NCBI RefSeq assembly: GCF_934330165.1
Contig: NZ_CAKRGI010000004.1
Location: forward strand, 26,899 to 90,898
Direction of reading: 5' to 3'
From: an uncultured Mediterraneibacter sp.
GTDB lineage: Bacteria; Bacillota; Clostridia; Lachnospirales; Lachnospiraceae
DNA length: 64,000 nucleotides
How positions within the stretch are numbered: position 1 is the stretch's first letter; every line of letters starts with the position of its first letter. A program made the translations under genes and the position numbers. The notes under the pieces were generated by a model, which saw nothing but the letters and a program-made list of their open reading frames with translations, was not told the DNA's origin and did not search any database. Below, one piece after another: positions 43,948-52,933 of the stretch.

Positions 43948-45537
43948 TCACCAAATATATGGAAGACTTATTTTTAAAACAAAGCCAAGGAAGATAAGGC
44001 TCGGGAGAATACAGAGTACAATGCGGATACTCTTCTTTAAATGGGAAAAAGCTTCTGTCCATTTTGGGGCAAGATAGTAAAGAAAAGCACATCCAAGCAG
44101 TGCAAAGACTGCGGAACCTCCGATATATGTATGTTCGTTCAGTGTGAAAAGATAGTCACTGTAGGCAGTTACTTTCGGGCTGTATCCGAGTTCAAGAATC
44201 CAGCTTGCAAGATATTCGATCAATGTGTAGACTGCAAAGTTCAGAAAAAACACAAGCTCTGGTTTGGGAATGAGTTTCTTCATAAAAAGTAAAAGTAATA
44301 TGCCGAAAATTCCATACATAGGAGCCCATGGAAAGAAGACTGCTCCATCAAAAGAAAATTCTCCTGTCTTTAAAAGCTGTATCAGGTTCTCTACGATCCA
44401 TCCCAAAATAGAAAAAGCATGAAAAAGAAAAATGCAGGACCAGAGATCGTATTTACGAACCGGGTTGACCGGTGATCTTACAGCAGAAAACGGCGGCTGT
44501 ACAGAAAAAAGGAAAACCGGATACTGATCAGGTGCAAAATAAGAGGTCTGTGTATAAGGACCTTCCAAGTCATCATAAAGTGCCTTACTGATCAGAAGCT
44601 CATCTTCGGAAGGAATATGTTCCAGATAGGAATCATTCAGGTATTCATAGCCGGGAGAACGTGAAAGCACATAATTTCTGCGGAGTGTCAGATATAATTC
44701 GGCTTTGCAGGTTGCCATATAAGGGTTCACATATAAGAAATCGACAAGTCCCAGACTGATCAGGGAGAGTATCTTCCATCCCAGAAAGGACAGATCCAGC
44801 AGTAAAAGCTTTTTCTTATTATGATTGCTGAGCTGGCGGGAAAGGAAGAAAGCATTTTTTTTACTGATCCCTGGATTTTCTGCCAGGATATACGGAATCA
44901 TCCAATACTCATAATGCTTGTAGATTCCACCGATGACTGTAAAATTCCACAGAAACTGGTAGAGACTGCGGAAGAACATGATAAAAGCAGGCTTGCGGAT
45001 ATAATGCAGCTTATAAAGGAAAAAGATTTTGGAAATCCGGGTATCTTTATAATTTTTCGATTCTAAAAAGAAACGTTTCTCGCCAATGATCAAAATATTA
45101 TTTATAAAAATGCGATAGAGAAAAGCCAGGATCGCACTGATTCCAAGGATGAAGACGATAAAGTCGAAATGTTCATCCCAGAAAGTATTGAAGATCTTCA
45201 GGACTGCAAAAAAAGTAGAGGTACTGTCTGCATACAGATCCACAAGAAGGTTGGTATAAGTAGCAGAAGGATTTTTGTATAGATTCTCAATGTCAGTATT
45301 ATGAAAAAGCCTTATGGCAGTCTCTTCCAGAATCTGCGATGTAGTTTCGGTCTCAAAAGTCTGATGCAGATTGGAAATCGTGTCAATATGAGATAACGGA
45401 TGCACTCCCAGAAAAGCGGTTGCCAGAGGATAGGAAGCTGTGAGAAGAGCGATAAGAAAGCAGACGGATACCATACGCCAGTAATTCTGCCGGATCGATC
45501 TGCGAGCATTCTTTTTTAATTCTTTTCTTTTCCACAT
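43948..45537 (-). CDS. Membrane protein: DUF975-like domain fused to an ABC-permease type IV-like domain
   Basis: 529 residues from ATG 45537 (GGGAG 11 bases upstream). MWKRKELKKNARRSIRQNYW and the following hydrophobic helices match the DUF975 start. After residue 380, YDLWSCIFLFHAFSILGWIVEN and GAVFFPWAPMYGIFGIL match the putative ABC-transporter type IV family (PF06541/CmpB). About ten helices in total. The fusion suggests these two families act together; function is unknown. Confidence 0.8.
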   Translation of the reverse strand: MWKRKELKKNARRSIRQNYWRMVSVCFLIALLTASYPLATAFLGVHPLSHIDTISNLHQTFETETTSQILEETAIRLFHNTDIENLYKNPSATYTNLLVDLYADSTSTFFAVLKIFNTFWDEHFDFIVFILGISAILAFLYRIFINNILIIGEKRFFLESKNYKDTRISKIFFLYKLHYIRKPAFIMFFRSLYQFLWNFTVIGGIYKHYEYWMIPYILAENPGISKKNAFFLSRQLSNHNKKKLLLLDLSFLGWKILSLISLGLVDFLYVNPYMATCKAELYLTLRRNYVLSRSPGYEYLNDSYLEHIPSEDELLISKALYDDLEGPYTQTSYFAPDQYPVFLFSVQPPFSAVRSPVNPVRKYDLWSCIFLFHAFSILGWIVENLIQLLKTGEFSFDGAVFFPWAPMYGIFGILLLLFMKKLIPKPELVFFLNFAVYTLIEYLASWILELGYSPKVTAYSDYLFTLNEHTYIGGSAVFALLGCAFLYYLAPKWTEAFSHLKKSIRIVLCILPSLIFLGFVLKISLPYIW

Positions 45538-45603
45538 AGTACTTTTCTCCCGTCTCTTAGATGGTATCATCATTATAGTTGAGCATGGTAAACTTTTCAA
45601 TGT

Positions 45604-45978
45604 CTATTTATGCATCTGCTCATGTTCCTTCTTTACTTCGTTAAAGCAGGTGAGAGCATTCCATTCACAATTTGTCGGTGTGAGGATCGCTTTATAAGGA
45701 AATGGACCGGCACCGCAGCGTCTGAGGGCAGCAAGTGCCTGATCAAGTCGATTATTCTGAAAAAAGCAGAAAAGGAACAGTGGGGCAGAAAGTTCTTCTC
45801 CTTCATAAACCTCAGTGGTGGGTGAAAAATTTTTCATTCCGGCGAGAAATCCGAGGGGCTGCAGATAATCTTTCTGTGAAATGCAACGCAGCCGGATGTG
45901 CAGCGGAAGCAAGGCACGCTGGATCTTCAAAAGCTCGGGTCTGGAAGGTGCATGGAACAGCAGTAAAGTTTCATTCAT
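45604..45978 (-). CDS. DUF3783 family protein
   Basis: 124 residues, start after GGAGAG. The end, PYKAILTPTNCEWNALTCFNEV and then KKEHEQ, matches the DUF3783 pattern. The protein is soluble with no catalytic motif. It lies 66 bases upstream of the DUF975 fusion gene on the same strand. Confidence 0.75.
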   Translation of the reverse strand: MNETLLLFHAPSRPELLKIQRALLPLHIRLRCISQKDYLQPLGFLAGMKNFSPTTEVYEGEELSAPLFLFCFFQNNRLDQALAALRRCGAGPFPYKAILTPTNCEWNALTCFNEVKKEHEQMHK

Positions 45979-46109
45979 AACAAACTCTCCTTTAGGATCA
46001 TGATGAATCTATTGTAATATATGTACCGAAAAAAAGAAATACAGAAATGTCACGATCTGTCTGATGTCGGAATAAAATAGTTGTAAGATTCCGGTACAGG
46101 GAGAGAACG

Positions 46110-46364
46110 ATGAGATTTTGTGAAATGCGGGAAAAAGAAGTAGTTAATATTTGTACGGGAAAGCAGTTGGGCTGTGTTGTGGATCTGGAGCTTGATGCCT
46201 GTTCCGGGAAGATTGAATCGATTGTTGTACCAGGGCCGGGAAAATTTTGCGGATTTTTCGGAACGGACTGTGAATATGTGATTCCGTACAGCTGTGTAAA
46301 AAAAATCGGGCCGGATGCGGTATTAGTGGAAATAAAAGAAGAAAAGTTTTTGCAAAAATACTAG
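46110..46364 (+). CDS. YlmC/YmxH-family PRC-barrel protein
   Basis: 84 residues: MRFCEMREKEVVNICTGKQLG then VDLELDACSGKIESIVVPGP and CEYVIPYSCVKKIGPDAVLVEI. This is a single PRC-barrel domain of the YlmC/YmxH group, conserved in spore formers and often under sporulation control. The exact role is unknown. Ribosome site GGGAGAG. Confidence 0.9.
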   Translation: MRFCEMREKEVVNICTGKQLGCVVDLELDACSGKIESIVVPGPGKFCGFFGTDCEYVIPYSCVKKIGPDAVLVEIKEEKFLQKY

Positions 46365-46378
46365 ACATTGTGTATAAT
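46350..46378 (+). promoter_or_regulatory. Promoter of nrdR
   Basis: TTGCAA (46350-46355), 17-base spacer and TATAAT (46373-46378), starting inside the YmxH-like coding end. Confidence 0.8.
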
Positions 46379-46473
46379 GAAAGTGGAAACAAATTCGTTT
46401 CACAGACGGATTAAAAATGAATGCCGCAGGGAGTGTGTGGTGGATTATATATGCGGAAAGGCGGAACAGACGA

Positions 46474-46923
46474 ATGAGATGTCCATATTGTGGAAACCCT
46501 GATACAAGAGTGATCGATTCCAGACCGGCAGAGGATAAGAGTTCGATTCGCAGAAGGCGTTCCTGCGACGAGTGCGGGAAACGTTTTACAACTTATGAAA
46601 AAGTAGAGACGATTCCTCTGATCGTGATCAAGAAGGACAACAACCGGGAGCAGTATCAACGGGCAAAGATTGAGAATGGTGTGTTGAGTGCGTGTTATAA
46701 GCGTCCTGTTCCGGCAGATCAGATCCAAAAGACGATCGAGGCGATCGAGCTTGAGATTTTTAACCGGGAAGAAAAAGAGATCCCGAGCAGTGAGATTGGA
46801 GAGATCGTTATGGATAAGTTAAAAGATCTTGATCCGGTGGCATATGTGAGGTTCGCATCAGTATACAGAGAGTTTAAAGATGCGAATACATTTATGGATG
46901 AGCTGAAAAAATTTTTAAAATAG
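46474..46923 (+). CDS. nrdR: Transcriptional repressor NrdR
   Basis: 149 residues from ATG 46474. MRCPYCGNPDTRVIDSRP, then RRRSCDECGKRFTTYEKVE, is the zinc ribbon; the remainder is an ATP-cone that senses ATP/dATP. NrdR represses ribonucleotide reductase genes. The longer frame upstream lacks homology and is rejected. Confidence 0.96.
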   Translation: MRCPYCGNPDTRVIDSRPAEDKSSIRRRRSCDECGKRFTTYEKVETIPLIVIKKDNNREQYQRAKIENGVLSACYKRPVPADQIQKTIEAIELEIFNREEKEIPSSEIGEIVMDKLKDLDPVAYVRFASVYREFKDANTFMDELKKFLK

Positions 46924-46931
46924 AAAGAACG

Positions 46932-46975
46932 AACCGGTTATACCTGAAGCGGAAGTATGACCGGTTTTCTTTTTG
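46932..46975 (+). terminator. Terminator after nrdR
   Basis: A 12-bp stem, AACCGGTTATAC with GTATGACCGGTT (one G-T pair), is followed by TTTTCTTTTT. Confidence 0.88.
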
Positions 46976-46992
46976 AAAGAGGAGATGAAAGA

Positions 46993-47751
46993 ATGCGGAC
47001 GTACAGACTGGTGATCGCTTATGACGGAACTGCATATCAGGGATGGCAGAGACAGACCAATACAGAGATGACCCTTCAGGGTATTCTGGAATCCTGTATT
47101 TCAAAGGCGGCCGGATATGCGGTGGAAGTAAATGGATCAGGAAGGACGGATGCAGGAGTGCATGCCCGCGGACAAACAGCCAGTGTGGTACTTCATGGAA
47201 AAGTGGAGGATGGATTTTTCACAGAGGAAGTAAATAAGCTGCTGCCTCCGGATATCCGGATCCGAGAAGCTGGACTTGAAAAAAATGGGTTTCATGCGAG
47301 AAAGAGTGCTGTGGGAAAAAGGTATGTGTATCAGATAGATACTGACGAAAAGCCGGATGTATTTGACCGGCGTTACACATATCATTTCCCAAAGAAACTT
47401 GATATTGCGGCGATGCAGCGGGCAGCGGAACTTTTGACCGGTACGCATGAGTTTGCGGCTTATACGGATAAAAAAGATGAAACGTCCACAAAGCGGACAA
47501 TTTATGCTATAATGGTTGGCGGACAAGGTGGCAGGATCAACATCCAATATGAAGGAACGGGATTTCTTTATCATATGGTGAGGATTCTGACAGGAACTTT
47601 GCTCGAAGTTGGAATGGGGACACGCAGGATCGAAAGCGTGACGACAGCTTTAGAGTCAAAGGATAGAACAAAGGCTGGATTTCTGGCTCCGGCAAGAGGG
47701 TTATTCCTTGACGAAGTCTATTATAAGGAGAAGTCCTGGAAGGAGGAATAG
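46993..47751 (+). CDS. truA: tRNA pseudouridine(38-40) synthase
   Basis: 252 residues; the start at 46993 follows AGAGGAG and lies clear of the upstream terminator. [18 protein letters not shown] and the catalytic-Asp motif [16 protein letters not shown] are diagnostic, as is [18 protein letters not shown]. TruA modifies the anticodon arm of many tRNAs. The gene ends one base before the exoA start. Confidence 0.96.
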   Translation: MRTYRLVIAYDGTAYQGWQRQTNTEMTLQGILESCISKAAGYAVEVNGSGRTDAGVHARGQTASVVLHGKVEDGFFTEEVNKLLPPDIRIREAGLEKNGFHARKSAVGKRYVYQIDTDEKPDVFDRRYTYHFPKKLDIAAMQRAAELLTGTHEFAAYTDKKDETSTKRTIYAIMVGGQGGRINIQYEGTGFLYHMVRILTGTLLEVGMGTRRIESVTTALESKDRTKAGFLAPARGLFLDEVYYKEKSWKEE

Positions 47752-47752
47752 A

Positions 47753-48505
47753 TTGAAGCTAATATCGTGGAATGTAAATGGTATCCGGGCATGCGTTCAG
47801 AAAGGATTCCTGGATTTTTTTCATGAGGCAGATGCGGATATTTTCTGTATTCAGGAGACGAAGATGCAGGAAGGACAGTTGAATCTGGAACTGGAAGGGT
47901 ATCATCAGTACTGGAATTATGCTGTGAAAAAAGGCTATTCCGGAACAGCAGTATTTACCAAAAAAGAACCATTATCGGTATCTTATGGACTGGGGATCGA
48001 AGAGCATGACCAGGAAGGACGTGTGATCACCTGTGAGTTTGAGGATTTCTATTTTGTGACAGTTTATACACCGAATTCCCAAAGTGAGCTTGCAAGACTG
48101 GATTACAGGATGAAATGGGAAGATGATTTCCGTGCATATCTTAAGAAACTGGAGAAAAAGAAGCCGGTGATCGTAACCGGTGATCTGAATGTTGCACATA
48201 AAGAGATCGACCTTAAAAATCCGAAGACAAACCGGAAAAATGCAGGATTTACAGATGAAGAGCGTGGAAAGTTCACGGAGCTTCTTGATGCGGGTTTCAT
48301 TGATACATTCAGGTATTTTTATCCCGATCAGGAGGGGATTTATTCATGGTGGTCGTACCGGTTCAGTGCAAGAGTAAAGAATGCAGGCTGGCGGATTGAC
48401 TATTTCTGCGTGTCAGAAAGTCTGAAGGACAGGTTGGCGGATGCAAAGATCCTGACAGAAGTAATGGGATCGGATCATTGTCCGATCGAGCTGGATCTGA
48501 AATAA
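47753..48505 (+). CDS. exoA: Exodeoxyribonuclease III / AP endonuclease
   Basis: 250 residues from a TTG at 47753, six bases after [45 protein letters not shown] and [10 protein letters not shown] are the metal and catalytic motifs of the Xth family. It cuts DNA at abasic sites during base excision repair. The start avoids the long overlap of an upstream frame. Confidence 0.95.
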   Translation: MKLISWNVNGIRACVQKGFLDFFHEADADIFCIQETKMQEGQLNLELEGYHQYWNYAVKKGYSGTAVFTKKEPLSVSYGLGIEEHDQEGRVITCEFEDFYFVTVYTPNSQSELARLDYRMKWEDDFRAYLKKLEKKKPVIVTGDLNVAHKEIDLKNPKTNRKNAGFTDEERGKFTELLDAGFIDTFRYFYPDQEGIYSWWSYRFSARVKNAGWRIDYFCVSESLKDRLADAKILTEVMGSDHCPIELDLK

Positions 48506-48538
48506 ATACGGTTACTGTCCGGCAGGAACGGATCTGAA

Positions 48539-48568
48539 TTGACAGAGCGGAAAGAAAAGAGATAAGAT
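48539..48568 (+). promoter_or_regulatory. Promoter for the metal GTPase pair
   Basis: TTGACA (48539-48544), 18-base spacer and TAAGAT (48563-48568). No Zur or Fur-type box is recognisable near it. Confidence 0.55.
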
Positions 48569-48600
48569 AGAAAAAGGCAGTAAGATAGGAGGTCTTTAAA

Positions 48601-49734
48601 ATGACAAAAATAGATATTATTTCCGGTTTTCTTGGAGCCGGTAAGACGACATTGATCAAAAAGCTTCTTTCAGAAGGTTTTAAGGGAGAGCAGGTTGTAT
48701 TGATCGAGAATGAGTTTGGAGAGATTGGAATCGACGGTGGATTTCTGAAAGAGGCGGGAATCGAGATCCGTGAGATGAACTCAGGTTGTATTTGCTGTTC
48801 ACTGGTAGGAGATTTTGGAAAGTCTCTTCATGAGGTAGTAGACACATATCACCCTGACCGTATCCTGATCGAGCCTTCCGGTGTGGGAAAACTGTCGGAT
48901 GTTATCAAGGCAGTGCAGGATGTGCAGGATGAGATTGATGCGGAACTGAACAGCTTTACTACAGTAGTAGATGTGACAAAGTGCAAGATCTACCGCAAGA
49001 ATTTTGGTGAATTTTTCAGTAATCAGATCGAGTATGCAGGAGCAGTGATCTTAAGTCGTACAGATAAGGCAAAGCCGGAGAAGATTCAGGAAAGTGTCGC
49101 TCTGCTGAGGGAGTTAAATGAAAAAGCTCCGATCATCACAACACCGATCGAGCAGCTTCCGGGTGAAAAGATTTTGGAGGCAATGGAATCCAGCAAGTCT
49201 TTGGAAGAAGAGCTGCTTGCAGAAGTTGCTCACGAGGAGCATGAGCATCATCACGATCATGACCACGAGGAGCATGAGCATCATCACGACCATGACCACG
49301 AGGAGCATGAGCATCATCACGATCATGACCATGAGGAGCATGAGCATCATCATGATCACGACCATGAGGAGCATGAGCATCATCATGATCACGATCATAA
49401 ATGTGGATGCGGCTGTGGACATCGCCATCATGATCATGAGGGACACCATCATGCCGATGATGTATTTACAAGTTGGGGAAAAGAGACAATCCGTACTTAC
49501 ACAAAAGAAGAGATCGGAAATATCCTCAAGACTCTGGAAGAAGATGGATCTTATGGAAATATCCTTCGAGCAAAAGGTATGGTTGCAGGTGCTGATGGAG
49601 AATGGATCTATTTCGATATGGTTCCGGGTGAGCATGAAGTAAGAACCGGAGCACCTGAATATACAGGACGTATCTGTGTGATCGGTGCGGAGATTAAAGA
49701 AGACAAACTGGCGGCATTATTTCAGGTGAAATAG
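48601..49734 (+). CDS. COG0523 metal-chaperone GTPase with His-rich tandem repeat
   Basis: 377 residues. IISGFLGAGKTTLIKKLL is the P-loop, NSGCICCSLVGDF the CxCC metal-transfer motif, and ILIEPSGVGKLSD the switch region. Residues about 210-275 contain five copies of an 11-residue unit of His, Glu and Asp, then KCGCGCGHRHHDHEGHHHADD, a very strong metal-binding tail of the type seen in zinc or nickel chaperones. Ribosome site AGGAGG. Together with the next gene it probably handles zinc supply or insertion (inference). Confidence 0.9.
   Translation: MTKIDIISGFLGAGKTTLIKKLLSEGFKGEQVVLIENEFGEIGIDGGFLKEAGIEIREMNSGCICCSLVGDFGKSLHEVVDTYHPDRILIEPSGVGKLSDVIKAVQDVQDEIDAELNSFTTVVDVTKCKIYRKNFGEFFSNQIEYAGAVILSRTDKAKPEKIQESVALLRELNEKAPIITTPIEQLPGEKILEAMESSKSLEEELLAEVAHEEHEHHHDHDHEEHEHHHDHDHEEHEHHHDHDHEEHEHHHDHDHEEHEHHHDHDHKCGCGCGHRHHDHEGHHHADDVFTSWGKETIRTYTKEEIGNILKTLEEDGSYGNILRAKGMVAGADGEWIYFDMVPGEHEVRTGAPEYTGRICVIGAEIKEDKLAALFQVK
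49230..49400 (+). repeat. 33-base tandem repeat encoding the His-rich region
   Basis: Five near-identical 33-base units, containing GAGGAGCATGAGCATCATCA, encode repeated HEEHEHHHDHD. Copies differ only by silent C/T changes (CAC/CAT, GAT/GAC). Copy number is likely to vary between strains. Confidence 0.9.
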
Positions 49735-49765
49735 TCTGAAAGAAAAAGAAAGTGAGAAGGAAAAA

Positions 49766-50713
49766 ATGAGACAACCGGATGTTATGGTATATCTGATGAC
49801 AGGATTCCTGGACAGTGGAAAGACCCAGTTCCTGACATTTACGTTGGAGCAGGATTATTTTCAAATCCAGGGAAAGACGCTTCTGATCCTCTGTGAGGAA
49901 GGAGAGGAAGAGTATGATCCAAAGGAAATGCTGAAATATGGTGTTGTAATCGAAAAAGTAGAAGATAAAGAGGATCTGACAGAAGCATGGCTTGAGGAAA
50001 TGAACCGGAAATATAAACCGGAGAGAGTTGTAGTTGAATACAATGGTATGTGGCCGGTCAGTGATTTTGAGAAACTGGCACTTCCGGCAGGCTGGAAGAT
50101 CGAACAGAAGATCGCAACTGTTGATGCAAGTACTTTTCAAATGTATCTTACAAATCTGAAGCCATTATTTGTTGAAATGGTAAAAGGGGCGGAACTGGTT
50201 CTTTTTAACCGCTGTGAGGACAGAAGTCCGCTGGCGGGATACAGAAGAAGTGTCAAGGTAGTCAGCCCACAGGCAGAAGTTATTTTTGAAGATGAGAACG
50301 GAGAAGTAGACAATATTTTTGAGGATGAGGTTCCGTATGATTTAAATGCTCCGGTGATTGAAATTCGCAGGGAAGACTATGGAATCTGGTATGTGGATAT
50401 GATGGAAAATCCAGACCGGTATAAGGGAAAAGTAGTAGAGTTTGTGGCAAAAGTGATGAAGCCACGGGCTTTCCCGTCAAAGGTATTTCTTCCGGGACGT
50501 ACAGCAATGACCTGTTGTGCAGATGATACCTCTTTCCTTGGTTATGTCTGCAGAAGCCCATATGCACCAAAGTTGAAACCGGGCGACTGGGTAAAAGTAA
50601 AAGCAAAGGTCAGCTTTAAAAATCTCTCTGTATACAGAGGCGAGGGTCCGGTATTGGATGCGGAGAATATTGAACCAGCAGAACCGATCGAAGAAATGGT
50701 ATATTTTAATTAG
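49766..50713 (+). CDS. GTPase fused to a YcgQ/DUF1980-like C-terminal domain
   Basis: 315 residues. VYLMTGFLDSGKTQFLTF is a COG0523-type P-loop; the GTPase part is short and lacks CxCC. From about residue 210 the protein (NPDRYKGKVVEFVAKVMKPR; FLPGRTAMTCCADD; LKPGDWVKVKAKV) resembles the C-terminal domain of YcgQ (TIGR03943), normally paired with the YcgR permease. In Bacillus the YcgQ-related genes are part of zinc homeostasis. It directly follows the His-rich GTPase. Confidence 0.75.
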   Translation: MRQPDVMVYLMTGFLDSGKTQFLTFTLEQDYFQIQGKTLLILCEEGEEEYDPKEMLKYGVVIEKVEDKEDLTEAWLEEMNRKYKPERVVVEYNGMWPVSDFEKLALPAGWKIEQKIATVDASTFQMYLTNLKPLFVEMVKGAELVLFNRCEDRSPLAGYRRSVKVVSPQAEVIFEDENGEVDNIFEDEVPYDLNAPVIEIRREDYGIWYVDMMENPDRYKGKVVEFVAKVMKPRAFPSKVFLPGRTAMTCCADDTSFLGYVCRSPYAPKLKPGDWVKVKAKVSFKNLSVYRGEGPVLDAENIEPAEPIEEMVYFN

Positions 50714-50725
50714 AAAAAAGGTTGA

Positions 50726-50754
50726 TTGACAAGAGAAAATCAAGCCGATATAAT
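50726..50754 (+). promoter_or_regulatory. Perfect consensus promoter of glnA
   Basis: TTGACA (50726-50731), 17-base spacer and TATAAT (50749-50754). Confidence 0.88.
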
Positions 50755-50767
50755 AAGGCACAGAGAC

Positions 50768-50801
50768 AAGGGCGTTTCCAGTATGGGTGGAGATCGCCCT
50801 T
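50768..50801 (+). promoter_or_regulatory. Leader stem-loop of glnA (possible ANTAR target)
   Basis: AAGGGCG (50768-50774) pairs with CGCCCTT (50795-50801); inside it TTTCCA pairs with TGGAGA. It sits at the start of a 140-base leader, and a second weak hairpin (CTGC/GCAG) followed by ATTTT occurs downstream. Because an ANTAR protein is encoded right after glnA, antitermination control is plausible, though the canonical hexaloop pair is not clear. Confidence 0.45.
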
Positions 50802-50896
50802 TATCAATATATACCGGAGTGTGTGGGGACTGCTGATGGCAGATTTTCTGTATTAGGATGAAAAAACTGGAAACGGTATGAGAAGGAGGTTGTTAT

Positions 50897-52231
50897 ATGC
50901 ATAACTATACAAGGGAAGACATCATTCGTATTGCGGAGGAAGAAGATGTTGCCTTTATCCGTCTGCAGTTTACAGATATTTTTGGAATGTTGAAGAATAT
51001 GGCTGTAACAGTAGGACAGCTTGAAAAAGTACTGAATAATAAATGTATGTTTGATGTGTCATCGCTGGAGGGAATCGAAGGCGAAGAGGATTGCGATATG
51101 TACCTGTATCCGGATCTGAGTACCTTTGAGATTTTCCCGTGGCGGCCGCAGCAGGGAAAGGTAGCAAGACTGATCTGTGATGTCTATCGTAAAGATGGAA
51201 CTCCGTATGAGGGAGATCCACGTTATGTTCTGCGGAAAGCAGTTGCCGAAGCGGAAGAGATGGGATATTCCATGAATGTCGGACCGGAGTGCGAGTTCTT
51301 TCTGTTCCATACAGATGAAGATGGACTGCCCACAACAGTCACTCATGAAGAAGGAGGATATTTTGATATCGGGCCATTGGATCTGGGAGAAAATGCAAGG
51401 AGAGATATGATCCTTACACTGGAGGAAATGGGATTTGAGATCATTTCTTCTCACCATGAGATCGCACCGGCTCAGCATGAAATCGATTTTCATTATGATG
51501 AGGCGATGGTTACGGCAGATAATCTGATGACATTTAAGATGGTGGTTAAGACCATTGCAAAAAGACATGGACTGCATGCCACGTTTATGCCAAAGCCAAA
51601 GAGTGAGACTTACGGTTCTGGAATGCATATCAATCTTTCCCTTTATGGAAGAGATGGAATGAATGTCCTCTATAATGCGGAGGATGTAAATGGTCTGAGC
51701 GAAGAAGGATATTATTTTATCGGTGGTCTGATGAAGCATATGAAGGCGATTACGTGTATCACGAATCCGACAGTCAATTCCTACAAGCGTTTTGTGCCGG
51801 GATATGAAGCACCGGTGTATATGGGGTGGTCAGCAAAGACCAGAGGACCATTGATCCGTGTGTCTGCAGATAAAGAAAGAAAATCCAGACTGGAGCTGCG
51901 AAGCCCGGATGCAACGGCAAACCCGTATCTGGCGCTGGCAGTTCTTCTGAAAGCAGGTCTGGATGGAATTAAGAATAAAATTATGCCGCCGGCGAATATA
52001 GATGAGAATATCCAGAAGATGACGCAGGAAAGAAGAGATGAACTTCATGTAGAAGAACTTCCGAGAAATCTGGGGGATGCTGCAGCGGAATTGGAAAAAG
52101 ATCAGTTTTTGATCGATGTATTGGGGGAAGAACTGGCTAAGAAGATCATCAAAGCCAACAAGAAAGAATATAAGGAGTACTGTATGCAGGTAACTGACTG
52201 GGAGATCGCACGTTATCTCCACAGACTGTAG
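50897..52231 (+). CDS. glnA: Glutamine synthetase type I
   Basis: 444 residues, the compact Firmicutes GSI-alpha size. FIRLQFTDIFGMLKN, VGPECEFFLF, GSGMHINLSL and NPTVNSYKRFVPGYEAPVYMGWSAKTRG are the active-site and ammonia-site motifs. Forms a dodecamer and makes glutamine from glutamate, ammonia and ATP. A strong AAGGAGG site precedes the start. The following ANTAR gene probably regulates it. Confidence 0.96.
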   Translation: MHNYTREDIIRIAEEEDVAFIRLQFTDIFGMLKNMAVTVGQLEKVLNNKCMFDVSSLEGIEGEEDCDMYLYPDLSTFEIFPWRPQQGKVARLICDVYRKDGTPYEGDPRYVLRKAVAEAEEMGYSMNVGPECEFFLFHTDEDGLPTTVTHEEGGYFDIGPLDLGENARRDMILTLEEMGFEIISSHHEIAPAQHEIDFHYDEAMVTADNLMTFKMVVKTIAKRHGLHATFMPKPKSETYGSGMHINLSLYGRDGMNVLYNAEDVNGLSEEGYYFIGGLMKHMKAITCITNPTVNSYKRFVPGYEAPVYMGWSAKTRGPLIRVSADKERKSRLELRSPDATANPYLALAVLLKAGLDGIKNKIMPPANIDENIQKMTQERRDELHVEELPRNLGDAAAELEKDQFLIDVLGEELAKKIIKANKKEYKEYCMQVTDWEIARYLHRL

Positions 52232-52322
52232 AACAGGGCTATCGCAGAAAATTGAGCTTTGAACGTCAATTTCTGAAATGGTATGAAGAGAGGATCAAAA
52301 AGGCAACTGGAGGTGAGCAGAT

Positions 52323-52871
52323 ATGAGCCATATTATTGTGGTATTTCCGACAAGAGATAACGCAGTAAATATCCGTAATGTACTTGTGCGTGCGGGGATG
52401 GAAGTATCTGCGGTTTGTCTGACTGGTGCAAAAGTCCTGCAATATGTGGATAACTGGAGCGATGGAATCGTGGTATGTGGATATCGGCTTCAGGATATGC
52501 AGTATACGGAGCTAAGAGAAGCACTGCCGGTTTCGTTTAATATGCTTCTGGTCGCATCCCCATCAAAATGGCTGGATGAACTGCCGGACGGTGTTGTGGG
52601 GCTGCCACTGCCGATCAAGGTCTATGATCTTGTCAGTACAGTGGAAATGCTTCAGCAGTCACAGGAAAGAGAAAGAAAGAAGCGGAAAGAAAGAAGCAGG
52701 AAAAGAAATGATGCAGAAAAGAAACTGGTTGATCAGGCGAAAGCATTACTGATGGAACGCAATAATATGTCTGAGGATGAAGCACACCGGTATTTGCAGA
52801 AAAACAGTATGGACAGTGGAACCAATCTGACGGAGACAGCCCAGATGATTCTGACGATCCTGAATGAGTAG
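52323..52871 (+). CDS. ANTAR-domain RNA-binding response regulator
   Basis: 182 residues. The N-terminal part is receiver-like (IIVVFPTRDNAVNIRNVLVRAG) but lacks a clear phosphorylatable Asp triad. A basic coiled-coil (residues about 115-140) leads to an ANTAR domain, VDQAKALLMERNNMSEDEAHRYLQ. ANTAR proteins prevent transcription termination by binding twin hairpins in leaders. Its place after glnA suggests control of nitrogen genes. Ribosome site GGAGGTGAG. Confidence 0.88.
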   Translation: MSHIIVVFPTRDNAVNIRNVLVRAGMEVSAVCLTGAKVLQYVDNWSDGIVVCGYRLQDMQYTELREALPVSFNMLLVASPSKWLDELPDGVVGLPLPIKVYDLVSTVEMLQQSQERERKKRKERSRKRNDAEKKLVDQAKALLMERNNMSEDEAHRYLQKNSMDSGTNLTETAQMILTILNE

Positions 52872-52933
52872 GATACATAATTAAACGAAGAAAATACTTA
52901 AAAGCTGCAACAGGCAGCGGAATGGAGAAAAAG

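Noticed and set aside
49114..49642. Long open frames on both other strands across the His-rich repeat
   Set aside because: They arise from the 33-base tandem repeat, which keeps several frames open; the CobW-like frame has the family motifs.
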